A DNA stretch of 64,000 bases, taken from positions 62,001 to 126,000 of the forward strand of contig JAODTK010005757.1 of the NCBI GenBank assembly GCA_026419785.1, read 5' to 3'. Below, piece by piece: positions 12,473-22,371 of this stretch. The stretch comes from Sclerodactyla briareus (taxonomy: Eukaryota; Echinodermata; Holothuroidea; Dendrochirotida; Sclerodactylidae). Position numbers and translations under genes: made by a program. Under the pieces are notes generated by a model. It was given only the letters and a program-made list of their open reading frames with translations, ran no database searches and had not been told where the DNA came from. The first letter of the stretch is position 1; each line of letters begins with the position of its first letter.

Positions 12473-13640
12473 GACAAAGTTTTACAGTCACACATGGAAC
12501 TTTTTAGACGAAACCTGGTGTGAATGTAATCAACCTGAAGATGTCATTCGGTGGGTGTGAAATCGAAGGGGTTCACGCGGCAACAGACAAGTTACACGAG
12601 TTCTTTAGGAGTAAGCGGTGTAGTATCCGCTACACCGAGAGGACGATAATCTCTGTTGGCAAGGGCAATAGTGACTGCGATTCAAATAACGATACCCATC
12701 CGCAGTTGAGTTCAATCAAGCGCGGACGAATGATTCAAGTAGATTGGCTAAGCAATCACACGCAGATGCTGGCATTCAGGAGGGAAGTGAGGGTATACGT
12801 GAAGGGGGCTTTCAGAAATATTAGGGGAAATCGCTATCAAATTGTCGTGTTATCTTCCGTGCGCACCCCCACGTATTGTACAAGGGCGAGCTTGGGGAGG
12901 GGGCATCATATATTTCGTTCACCATGCTGATCATTTCAACCTCCTGTACAGCCAGCGCGCTCTACGGGTTACGGTTACTATTGCCACTACCATAACAAGG
13001 TGTACAACGACAGAAGGAACAGAATGTGAGCAGACGTGTGATGTTTGTCAGCACGGCAATTGTAAAAACAGCGCCTGGCGTTGAGTTGGCTCCATAGCGA
13101 CAAGTGTAACCATGATTATTAAGAATAAGGACTGTCTGCGCAATCCACCTCATCAGAACTCAAAGGGTCGGGGGGAATGCTCACAGTGTGTAAACGGTTC
13201 TAGAATTGTCCAGATTGTGGTAGGTTCGTGAAGAAAAGGGATATAGAAAAATGGTCAGGATCGAAGACTCACAAGTGTACGGAAATTTATGCAAAATCGT
13301 AGACTGAAAGTTGAACATGAACATAAGTGACACGATTCAGAGGCATTGAGGCCAAATGGGTCCCTGCGGAAAAAACCCCAAAAAGACAACGAGATAAAAG
13401 GCAAAGGAACGCAAAACGCACTACACATCGATAACTTTTATGATTTTTGGACCATACAAGAAACGAGCACCCTTGTGCCAAATCTGTGTGTCGCGCAATT
13501 GTCTGAGGAGGGATTGTACGATAAACCTCTGATTTGTTAGGGTCCTAAACAAATGGGAGGTTTTGGGAATGGCTGTTGAAAACAGGAAGACACAGATTCA
13601 TTGCGTAACAAACTAAGGTTTCGACAAGGTTCGACAGTTA
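12473..13640. repeat. tandem duplication, unit 2 (about 1.15 kb)
   Basis: Second copy of the unit above, beginning at about TTTCGACAAAGTTTTACAG and ending near the repeated TTTCGACAAGGTTCGACAG at about 13617-13640. A 136-codon frame at 12520-12930 is interrupted in unit 1, so it is not a conserved gene. I see no third copy on either side. The array could be a small satellite, a segmental duplication of part of an unknown element, or an assembly artefact where two noisy haplotype copies were placed in series. Confidence 0.85.
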
Positions 13641-14053
13641 CTGTGTGGCGGAGACCTTTACAAGTTGGAATTTCCGCCTGATATAATCAAACGAGGCTGG
13701 CAAAATTATGCAAATCACATTACCCCGTAGCGATTCCGTCATTTTTGCCCATGCACATTAAGCGGCGCACCTAAAACATTTGGCATCCAGGATTGAGGAA
13801 AGGTCATTTTCCTCATCTCTTCAGCAACCACAGAAGAAGCAAAAACTAGTAGGCCCCTACCAGAGCTTCTTTCCATTGCCTTAAAAACCATGTCCGCAAG
13901 AATAGAGTGCATTCATGTCTTGGTACGAGCTGGCGTGATAAAGACGTTTCATTTGATTTCAGAAAGGAAACCTGTCGAATATTGCTGAGCGATGTGGTTT
14001 ATTTTGAGACGGGGTTGTTTACAATTTCGCAAATCTTATGAAAGTTGACAAAA
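13641..14053. other. spacer upstream of the 14.05-kb ORF
   Basis: No gene recognised. An octamer ATGCAAAT lies at 13708-13715, about 340 bases before the candidate start codon. As a single 8-base match it may be chance. No clear TATA box or initiator was identified. Confidence 0.4.
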
Positions 14054-14269
14054 ATGGAAGTTGACCTCACGGAGAAAAACGGAGAAGGGGGTCGTGATTC
14101 GACCGACCCTGATGATGACGTCGATGGTTCCTATGCAGGACATGATAATAAGGCGGCAGAACCAAAAATGCGAGGCGTTGACCTCCAAACCATGATGACT
14201 ATAGCGTCGGCATGTACCTTGTGTTTCGCCGTAATTTTATTGAACCAAATCCATAGCCTTTTTACTTGA
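14054..14269 (+). CDS. candidate small single-pass membrane protein (71 aa), unknown family
   Basis: Not recognised as a named family. The ATG at 14054 has a good Kozak context (ACAAAAATGG), and I prefer it over any upstream start. Residues 1-40 are hydrophilic and acidic (STDPDDDVDGS). Residues about 49-65 form one hydrophobic segment (TIASACTLCFAVILL) suited to a transmembrane helix, and the ORF then ends after SLFT. This is the layout of a small tail-anchored protein or of the start of a type II membrane protein. The frame stays open beyond the TGA for another 74 codons (see the next entry). The TGA could therefore be a genuine stop, a sequencing error or a read-through stop. No splice donor was found before the stop. 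It is the most gene-like ORF in the window, but a chance ORF is not excluded. Confidence 0.35.
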   Translation: MEVDLTEKNGEGGRDSTDPDDDVDGSYAGHDNKAAEPKMRGVDLQTMMTIASACTLCFAVILLNQIHSLFT

Positions 14270-14494
14270 AAGAGGTCCAAAATCACTCTTCGCTTCGCCT
14301 CGAGTGTGCATTTGGGAAGATCCAACGCGGCGTATACATACAACATGGCAGACTGGCGGGGACAAGCTATGGGCGACTACTGGTTAGACGGATTTGAGGA
14401 GGAAGGCAACATTATATGTCAGTTCCAGGAGTGCTCGCGGCATGGTTGCCCAACTGTTGCCGGAAGAACTGTCCACCCCTGCTTAAGGATGTAA
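14270..14494 (+). CDS. in-frame continuation of the 14.05-kb ORF after one TGA
   Basis: Immediately after the TGA at 14267-14269 the same frame is open for 74 codons to a TAA at 14492-14494. Its first ATG, at 14345 (AACATGG context), begins MADWRGQAMGDYWLDGFEEE. The tail is cysteine- and histidine-containing (QECSRHGCPTVAG). The amino-acid mix is protein-like. If one gene, the hydrophobic segment upstream would be followed by a luminal or extracellular domain of about 70 residues. If two, this is an unrelated short ORF. No family is recognised. A selenocysteine reading is possible in principle, but I saw no SECIS element and do not claim it. Confidence 0.25.
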   Translation, partial: KRSKITLRFASSVHLGRSNAAYTYNMADWRGQAMGDYWLDGFEEEGNIICQFQECSRHGCPTVAGRTVHPCLRM

Positions 14495-15141
14495 CAATCA
14501 TATCCTGATTGCAGTATGTAGAATCCTGGGAACACGAGTGCGACAACGTATTGACAATTTGCCCCGTAAGTCCTCCCTTGAATCCCGTGAAGCCTTTTCT
14601 CGGGGGACGGACTAACGGTGAAACTTCTCACGAGGCGTAGAGGGGGAAAAGGTATGGTGGATTGCTGCTCACTGTACCCCTTTACGAATAAATTACTGCC
14701 ATACCCTGTAGGTCATCCGAAAATTACACTGCTTATTTGACATTTCGAGTGACATTTCGAACTATTTTGGGTAGTGCGCTGTACAATCCTACCCCGCCCA
14801 GGAAACCTATATCACCCGGTTCTCTCAGTCAGGATACATGGTGAACTCATGTTTCCATTTGGTAGTCGTCGTTAAACAGAAACAGGGAGCTTGAGTGCGA
14901 TCATTCTGAAAACTGAGAGGCATGTATTGGTACCGGGTTGACAAGGGAGGGGGAGAGGCCTGGAGAAAGGACTACAGAATATGGACATGTTGAAGTCGTA
15001 TGGGATTTTGAGAAGAAGGCCAGTTTACGACAAAGAGACAAAGACAGGTGGACTATTCACGAGTATCTAAATACTTTCTTGAAAAAAAAAAACCCCGATA
15101 CGCTGGTGTCCCCAAGATGAAAAAAATGTAGGTTTACTCAC
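14495..15141. other. unassigned sequence
   Basis: No gene or repeat recognised between the 14-kb ORF and the exon-like segment at 15.1 kb. Confidence 0.45.
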
Positions 15142-15265
15142 TTGGGACGGTGGGTCCTCGCTCCTCTGTTGCAGGGGTGGAGCATCGGTGAAGGAATCGC
15201 CTGATGATGAACAGGGATGGGCCACGATAACTGCTGTTGTCGAACGGTGTTGATGGATACAGGAC
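15142..15265 (-). CDS. exon-like segment, unknown product
   Basis: On the minus strand, a segment of 124 nt is bounded upstream by AGTGTAG (acceptor-like, but with a weak pyrimidine tract) and downstream by GTGAGTAAA, a good donor match. One frame is open throughout and is rich in Ser, Pro and Asp (SSSGDSFTDAPPLQQRSEDP), as in a disordered linker. No partner exon was found and the family is unknown, so it may be coincidence. Confidence 0.15.
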
Positions 15266-16079
15266 CTACACTTGGGCGTCTTCATACGCTCTTGGCCAGC
15301 GGAATTGCATTTGTCTCGAAGACGTTCAGTTACTTACGAATAGGGTCGTTTGTGACTGGCGTGGACGATGATAACGGAGATGACATTTTTTTCAGGTATG
15401 CTCCGCATAAAGTGTTCGTCAAAGATGAACAGATTAAAAAACGGAACAGGTTAACCGTACGTGGACCAGTTCCTTCGATGGCCGTTAAAATTTGTACTAA
15501 GAAACAGAAATCATACAGAGTTCCTCCTTATAAAACAGAATTAACACAACCGTGAGTTCGTCCTTATAGAACAGAAGGCCCAACTCTTCCCAGCAACGGT
15601 TAGAATGTTAAAGTCTGGGAATTCTCACAAGGTCTCCAAATTGGCAAAAAGACGATGTGAACGGCCCCAAATGGGCCCTCAAGTTTGAATGACTCTAGGA
15701 CCGGACTTAGTATATTGTATCCCTTTACTATCATTATCGCGTTTTCTCATATTGTGACCTCCAGCGGTCAACGTAGGGACTATACTTCACATTATAAAAT
15801 AAATCTCTAGCTAATGACGTCTGAATCCAATTACCACTGGTCGCTGTGGAGGCCAAGAAAGTTACATTATAAGAATCTCTTAATGACAGGGACAAGGATT
15901 CATTTCTTGCATCCATCTTTTCAGCGTCATCTTAGATCGAACAATCCATGGTAATATTATTCCAACGCAGGACTTGCCGGCTAATCTACCAAGGCTAGTC
16001 AATCCCTAAAGGACATTAGGTATAGACACCAGATGTCAATCTTAGGGAACAAAAACAATCAAATTAACACCCGCTCAAA
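15266..16079. other. unassigned sequence
   Basis: An acceptor-like TTTTTTTCAG at about 15386-15395 is followed by an open plus-strand frame to 15555 (YAPHKVFVKDEQIKKRNRL). No donor or family was recognised. Nothing else stands out. Confidence 0.4.
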
Positions 16080-16425
16080 AACGCGCCAGATGTATCCCAA
16101 TGCTGTTTTTTCGCGCCAATTGCGACAATACATTTTTCAAAAAATAAAGGCGATGTATATAGAAGAAGCTGTTTTTTTCACAGCAAATCGCGATTTATAT
16201 AAAATTGCATTATAGAGGGCTGGTGAGGCAAATGATGTTTTTCGCTGGCAATGTGCGATATAACTCTTCACGACAGAGGGCGTGGTTATAGACGATTGCT
16301 GTTTTTTCGCGGCAAATTCGATATAACTTTTCCATCTAGGAGGGCGTTGTGTTATAGAGGATTGTTGTTTTTCGCGGCAAATTACGACTAACTTTTCAGA
16401 TAGAGGGCGCTTCAAATTCCCGGTA
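16080..16425 (+). repeat. 65-bp minisatellite, five units, each with an E2F-like core
   Basis: The T-run/CGCG core recurs at about 16112, 16179, 16243, 16308 and 16373, a spacing of 67, 64, 65 and 65 bases. Each unit reads approximately AGAGGGCGTTGTTATAGA, GATTGTTG, TTTTTTCGCGGCAAATT, CGATATAACTTTTCA. The first core (TTTTTTCGCGCCAAT, 16106-16120) is closest to the E2F consensus. Units 2 and 3 are decayed there. The last unit ends AGAGGGCGCTTCAAATTCCCGG, which matches the end of the single reverse-orientation copy at 8286-8392. The array probably arose by tandem amplification inside a dispersed element. Confidence 0.85.
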
Positions 16426-17759
16426 TGAGGACAGGTTTGCATTTTGCCTGTCTTCTCACATTGGATAACGGAAATAACGTCCTGAAATGGGAAGAGTAAA
16501 CGAGAACATGCCTAATTTGAGCTGATCGTTCAATTTTATGAGGTTACTGTAGTGAGAGGTAATGTGTCCCCACTCTCCTTTGCAATGATTGTACTGGCTA
16601 TATTTCAAACTTCATGTCCTGTGGTTATATGTAGTTGAGTCTTCGTGATGGGATGTGGGCGACCTGGCTCACACTTCCAAAGACTGACAGGACATGCCCA
16701 GACGGTTTTCACATTACCTCCATTACAATGACATCAAAGATCCAACACTTTTCGACTAGGTAAGCTTCTGTTGAGAATAACGAGAGGCGCACACGACCAA
16801 AACTGTCGCTGAATATATACACGGTCAGTACACGTTGGAATTGGTCGCAATGGGACTGTACATATTGAATGCACCAATTGTACTATCAAATCGAAAATTA
16901 TTTCACGTAAATTGTTTTTCACATGTGAAACTCAGATCCATGAAAACAACCTATAAACGTCGTCGTTGTTAATTTTTAAATACCTGGGTACCTGGTTACT
17001 TCCGTGTTGTGAGTTAACGAGTGGAAAAGAGGCTTTTTCAGCAGGAAATGTGACAGCGAACGGCATGGAACGTGAGCACATTGAACATGTATTCATATAA
17101 TAAACATAACAAGCGGGTATTAACAGGAGGAAAAACAAGTGACAGGACCCTCATTTTTACCATTGGGGTTCCCACTTTTACGTTGAAACTTACTCATCCG
17201 CTCACATGTATGAAGGCACGCTAGCCCGCAATCTACCCCCACTTCCAACAACTTAGCCTCCCCCTATTCTTAAGGCTATTCCGAGAACCCGCGTGAACCT
17301 AATGTCTCAATGCCGGCACGACAAAATGCTGGACAGAACGACCACTGGAACACGTCGAATGGCTACAAATATGACCCCCATCGTCCCATCACTGTACCCC
17401 CTGATATCGGACCAAGTGTCCTGCTATGTCGAGAAAACTCCGCCCGTGTCGGAAATACGGAATGTGCCTTGTTCTTAGGTATCTTACTGTGGTTTCAAAA
17501 GGTGTTAGAAACACATTGATCGCTCCTTGTGTCACCAGCGTTGAATTAAGGCACCGGACCATTGATCTATGGAGAGAGCTTTAACGCTGATACCAAGCCT
17601 CCCGAGTTTCCCGTGACACATGACAAATGGACGGGCGTCAAAAAAGCTTGGATTTTGGTAGCCGAATCGGCTATCCACACTCAGGGTGAGCCGACATATC
17701 GCTCCAGAAACCATGGAAAGCATATAAGGTTTTCTTATCATTCACAAACGAGGTTCTCT
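16426..17759. other. unassigned sequence
   Basis: No recognisable gene. The LINE that follows may extend further left than I can prove. A protein-like plus-strand frame at 17562-17798 overlaps the expected position of its reverse transcriptase, but I could not match it to the family's YADD region. Confidence 0.4.
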
Positions 17760-18582
17760 GGAGCTTCATTCCTGGCCCCTCCTATAATGTGGCAGTAGGC
17801 CCCTTGCAAAACTCACTGATCCTGTCTCCTCTAAGTTTTGTAATTCTGCTCCCATGCCACCACTCCATGTTGGCGGATCTTTGGTTACCAGTCCCCGACG
17901 CCAGAAACCTTGGTTTGATTTGATAGCAAGCTTGACTCAAAACGAATGTGCGTAAAGTGTGTCAGGCTGGCTGGTTCGGTGTTCACCAGATCGGGAAGGT
18001 AAGAAAATACCTGACCAATCCTCTCAGAAGACTCGCACCACTGTTCGTTTAATCCCGCCTCGATTTCTGCATGGCCATACTCTTGGAGTTCCTGCTTCCG
18101 AACTAAAGAAACTGCAAAACATTCAACATGCGGCAGCCAGAATTGTCACCAGGACACCTCAAGACATCAGATCACCCCGGTATTGAGGGACCTTCACTGG
18201 CTCCCTGTCACCGCTCGGATCTCGTTCAAACTTATACTCACCATGTTTTAAAGATCTTACAAGGGATCGGACCAAAGTACCTGTAAGACCTGATTGAGCC
18301 GTATTGCCTACACGCACTCTGCGTTCGTCTCTCGCAACTTATATAATCAAAAAAGAACGCATACTAATACTTATGGTAACAAGGCCTTTGTCTCGGCAGG
18401 ACCATCTCTTGGGAATAGCCACCAGACGACCTCGGCGGGCCACCAGTGTTGACTCCTTCGAGAAGAAGCGGAAAACTTTCCTCTCCGAACTGTTGATGTT
18501 CCCTCTTCTTAAGCGGCTGTGATGCTTTGCGTTAAGGCGCTATATAAATGCACAATTATTATTATTATGATTATTTTATTAT
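17760..18582 (+). mobile_element. CR1/L2-like LINE, 5'-truncated, reverse transcriptase C-terminus plus 3' end
   Basis: A decayed non-LTR retrotransposon. Reading across frames, the order is the expected one for the distal reverse transcriptase and its C-terminal extension. First comes VPDARNLGL at 17891, then KVCQAGWFGVHQIGKVRKY near 17950-18010. ELKKLQNIQHAAARIVTRT follows at 18100-18156, and ITPVLRDLHWLPVTARISFK from 18171. Last come CPTRTLRSS-like residues near 18300 and TSVDSFEKKRKTFLSEL near 18450. The 3' end is GGCGCTATATAAATG followed by an (ATT)n tail at 18556-18582, typical of CR1/L2 group elements. The catalytic YADD region is not visible. Several stops and frame changes show it cannot encode a working enzyme. 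No target-site duplication is seen, as usual for this group. Confidence 0.9.
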
Positions 18583-18989
18583 AGTGCGTGAAGCTTCTGG
18601 CGAAATTCCACGGAGAAAAAAGGAATACCATCAATCTCAATGAGGAGATCTGGCTCTTCATCATCACCGATGCAGTTCTGACAAGTGGTGCTCGGGAGAA
18701 TTACCATAAGAACCATATGCTTCAGGCAAGATTCCGCTGATATTTGTCCATCCCTGTCTATCGCTATGCACTCAATGGTTAAGATTTCTTTAACCAGAGC
18801 AAGATTTGGTGACAACTCCTTTTTTTTTCTTAGACTATTGTCAAGTTCGGGAGAACGAGTGAGAAAGCCTACAGATCTGCGGGAAGTCGTGGGGATACTT
18901 CCGTCAACTAGGACGTCAACGAAGAAAAATATTTTCAAAAAGATTCTGGAAATCGGACACACCAAGAGCGTACACAAACTTAGGCCCAT
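18579..18989 (-). CDS. ORF abutting the LINE tail, possibly the remains of an interrupted exon
   Basis: A 136-codon minus-strand frame. Its last 80 residues look protein-like: acidic patches (CIGDDEEPDLLIEIDGIPF), mixed hydrophobics and few low-complexity runs. It ends in EFRQKLHAL and then stops on a TAA that lies inside the (ATT)n tail of the plus-strand LINE. So the stop is supplied by the insertion, and any original continuation would lie to the left of the LINE. A CTGTAG acceptor-like site sits inside the ORF near 18865-18875. No family is recognised. An opposing plus-strand frame (18685-19155) is equally long, and ORFs of this size are expected by chance in 64 kb. Confidence 0.25.
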   Translation of the reverse strand: MGLSLCTLLVCPISRIFLKIFFFVDVLVDGSIPTTSRRSVGFLTRSPELDNSLRKKKELSPNLALVKEILTIECIAIDRDGQISAESCLKHMVLMVILPSTTCQNCIGDDEEPDLLIEIDGIPFFSVEFRQKLHAL

Positions 18990-21900
18990 ATTCAGTGAAC
19001 GTACGGGGTTTGTGTTATTTCGTGTGGGGTGTCAGATTTTCGAGATGATTGAAAGCTGGCCGGACAAGATTTATCACAACTTCAGTACAGTAATGTTGGA
19101 AATGAGTAAGTCAGCTCTCCTAAGCTCTCAAGTTGAATTCTCCAGCAGTAGTTGATGTAAATAAATTGATAGGGTTTAGTAGATAGTCTTCACCTACATA
19201 TGCAGTATTCCGAAGACTAGAGGACTACTAGCAGTATGGTCTAAAAGCTTAAGGCATATTCACCTCAGTTAACGTGTAGAACTAGAGTGTGATCACATTT
19301 ATGTTAAGATATCTTATAAGGGTGAGCTTAGTGTCACACCAGTTTCATTCAGATGTCAGGTACAACACGACTGAATAGTATCCCGGTCGTATGTAGCGTT
19401 TTACATATATACTTTGTGTCAACCTCCACTTTTAGAATCACTCGACTGTCCTAAAAAGTCCATGATCATCGAGCTCAGAGGTTATTAGCTGGGATGCGGG
19501 GATGATCAGCTGGACATGAAGTGGCTGGACAATGTTTTTTTCAAGCGTCCTCGTACTTACCACTTACAACTATCTTAACCTCCTCAGCTTAGTTTCTACC
19601 GCCACGAATTTTGGCATTTTTTTGAAAATTGGGCAGGGATCCTGACAAATATTATGACGTTTACCCCTGTCATCCCGCTATGCTGTCTCAGCGATGATAT
19701 GACGTCTTCATTTCGTCCTCGAAACGTTGTGGAAAAGTCGAACATGGCTGTGTATCAGTTTTGATGTTCATGACTGCACTAATCCAAACCATGGCACATA
19801 AAGCAGGTACCAGAACATCAGGCAGAAGCCAGTAACCAGTGATCTCTGATGTAGTTTGGTTCGGGACAGCACCGCTGTCGCGTGTTGTTCGGCTACCATT
19901 CACTTATCTTATTCCGATCGTTTCCTCCTATTCGGAGAACGAAGTTGCCCCTGTTCAGGATAATTTGAATTATTCAAGAGACTGCTATGGTATTTCTCAC
20001 AATGCAACATTCACCCATTGAACTATTTGAAGACTTTACCGTTCACCTCTCTTGATAATTCGTCCAGTCCGCGTCCGCAATTTTTGTTGCCTAGTCACGG
20101 ACCTTGCCCCACTACAACAAACTTGGTTCGAATTGTAGTTGTCATGCGACGCATTTCAGATATTTGAATAAGATAGCTCCTTCCGGCGAGCTTTCGGGAA
20201 TTAGATTAGCCACAGTCGTTCCATACAGCCGTTTCGTTTTTGTAAGAAGTTAGGGAAACTACCTGACGTGCAATAACGCCCAATACAGGTAACCCGTGAC
20301 TGGAAACACGCGTAACTACTGTAATCATGACTTATTGTTAAGTTACTCAAACAAGGGTAGGGTGTCATTAACTGGGAACGACTGTTTTGTACATCTAATT
20401 GGCAATCTGCAGACAATGGTTTAAAATCATGTATGTATTACCATACGATTCTCCCGAACTGAGAAATTCTCATGATTTTCCAACACAGGATATTGCGTTG
20501 CGATTCGACACGATCGATACACTTAACTATAATAACTCGTCTGGACGTCATTTAAATTATTTTAACTTCCATCGTACGATAAAATTATCCGATCGATAAA
20601 TCGCAATTTCATAGATACATTGCCGCAATTAGCAAATAGTTTGGACTTAAGTGGCTATTGGGGGACCTCTGCCGTAGAAAGTAAGTGTTGACGATATGAC
20701 TCATTGACATGAATGTATTGGGTTTGATGTGTCCAGCTTCCTGCTGACTAAGCTCCCATGTTGCTATACATGGCCCACGATGCATACAAAGCGCTAGAAA
20801 ACTCATGATTTTCGTTTGAATTCCGACATGCTGTTTCTAATTAGAATCCTCGCGACCAGTGCGTATTTGGAGGGACGTTGTGCTCTAGCCTCCGCCAGAT
20901 TAACCTGAGTACGACGAATGAATTCGAGGTTTTGACGGAGGAGGCAGTAGAAAGAAGGGATTGGGTGGGGATGAAGCGGTGACAGAATTCTGTCCTGCCT
21001 AGCCTTCCAACAAAATCTATGATGATTTATACTACTATTGCCCTGACGGAAATATAAGAGTACAAAATTGATGGGAAGCCAGGTAACTGGAAGGGCAATA
21101 GCGATAAGGTCTATGGGTGAGATAATAATGAGCCAACTAAGAAAAAACATGTCTTGTCGGTCCAGTGATGATGTAGTCATGTTTGGTAATTATGTTGAGT
21201 GGTTTAGCCGTGTATAACGTTTCCCAGGCATGTTCTGGCAACCGGATCGTATTGGGATTGGTTATTTCACTAGGTGAACACGCCTTTCCGCATAAAATTT
21301 CGGATGTATCGCATCGCCATCGTATCGCACAAGCGTGAACAGCGTTTTATAAGAATCTGATGTATTAGACGGGTGGGGGAAAGATTTGCACCACTTCAAA
21401 GCTTTGCCCACGAAACCACACTGATTTTATAGAAAGGAAGAATTACTAAGCCTGCACTCATTTTTTGATACCACACTTCTCTATTTTGTTTTTAGGGCAT
21501 CCTCGCGATAAGTAACTGACAAGGATTGTAATATTCGTCAAGGGGATGAAAGAATAACATGATAGGTGTCGATATATAGAAATGGAAGTTCAATGAAGCG
21601 TATCAACCTTTGGGCGATTGTTTTCACTTCACTAAATAAGTCCTGGCAGGTTTAAAGTTCGATATATTGCCAACAAAAGCCAACCGTAGGTGAGTATTAT
21701 AATAAAAGAAAGACAGAAGGCGTCTGCATTAATGGTCGCTAATATTATGAAAACTATTGATCGTAACTTGCTTCACATCTTTTTAAGCCCCCCTCCCGCC
21801 TTTTAAACCTATAGATTTGTCGTTGAGCCCATCTACGTATTCCCGCAACACTTTGTTTTAGGGATCTCAACTACTCTTTTGCGTTGTTCGGATTCCCCCG

Positions 21901-22316
21901 TACAATGAAAATAATAACATCTCTAAAAAGGCAACAATTGGCTGTGTTTTCCCTACAACCCTGGATATTCAATTTGAGAAATCCGCGTCAATTTGTGGCC
22001 GTTTTCTATGTACTGTGGAAGAGTGTCCAGCAAACGGTAAGCCATTCCTCTCGAAAGCATGTAGATAAGTTGAAGGAGTGTTTCCCCTCTCTGCACAGGC
22101 GATGTCAGCAATATCCCCTTCCTGTACTCTGTACCTATTTTTTTCGACCACATGTCGCTAAATCCTGCCATTCCTATACTTTCATTCGGGCCCTAATTGA
22201 TTGTGACTAGAACGCCCCTATTTGCTTTTCCACATCATCCTCAAATCATTGAAACCGTCTCCAACGTGGACCACGGATTCTGTGTTCATGGCCCTGAGTT
22301 TGGGGTGAACACAAAA
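18990..22316. other. unassigned sequence
   Basis: About 3.3 kb with no recognised gene or repeat. Minus-strand frames at 19688-19903 and 20803-21180 each contain one hydrophobic stretch (for example FFLSWLIIISPIDLIAIALP), but no family pattern, and fall within chance length. Confidence 0.45.
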
Positions 22317-22371
22317 ATGGGAGTCGTGTTCTGTTTGTTAATCATGTTACAAGCAAACACCTTCAGCACAG
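22317..22371 (+). CDS. possible first exon encoding a signal peptide
   Basis: ATG at 22317 in a good Kozak context (ACAAAAATGG). It is followed by MGVVFCLLIMLQANTFSTG, which has the shape of a cleavable signal peptide: short N-region, hydrophobic core, small polar C-region. CAG|GTACCG at 22372 is a reasonable splice donor, leaving phase 1. Secreted-protein genes often have exactly such a first exon. No second exon was identified and the stretch is short, so chance is a serious alternative. Confidence 0.18.

Noticed and set aside
12520-12930. 136-codon ORF in tandem unit 2
   Set aside because: The same frame is interrupted in the homologous unit 1, so it is not under coding constraint.
13708-13715. 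Octamer ATGCAAAT upstream of the 14-kb ORF
   Set aside because: Chance-level single match; not called as a regulatory site.
18685-19155. 156-codon plus-strand ORF
   Set aside because: Overlaps a more protein-like minus-strand frame, starts without context and has no recognisable domain. Within chance length.
20803-21180. 125-codon minus-strand ORF with a hydrophobic segment
   Set aside because: Hydrophobic stretches are common in AT-rich chance frames. No family pattern or splice context.
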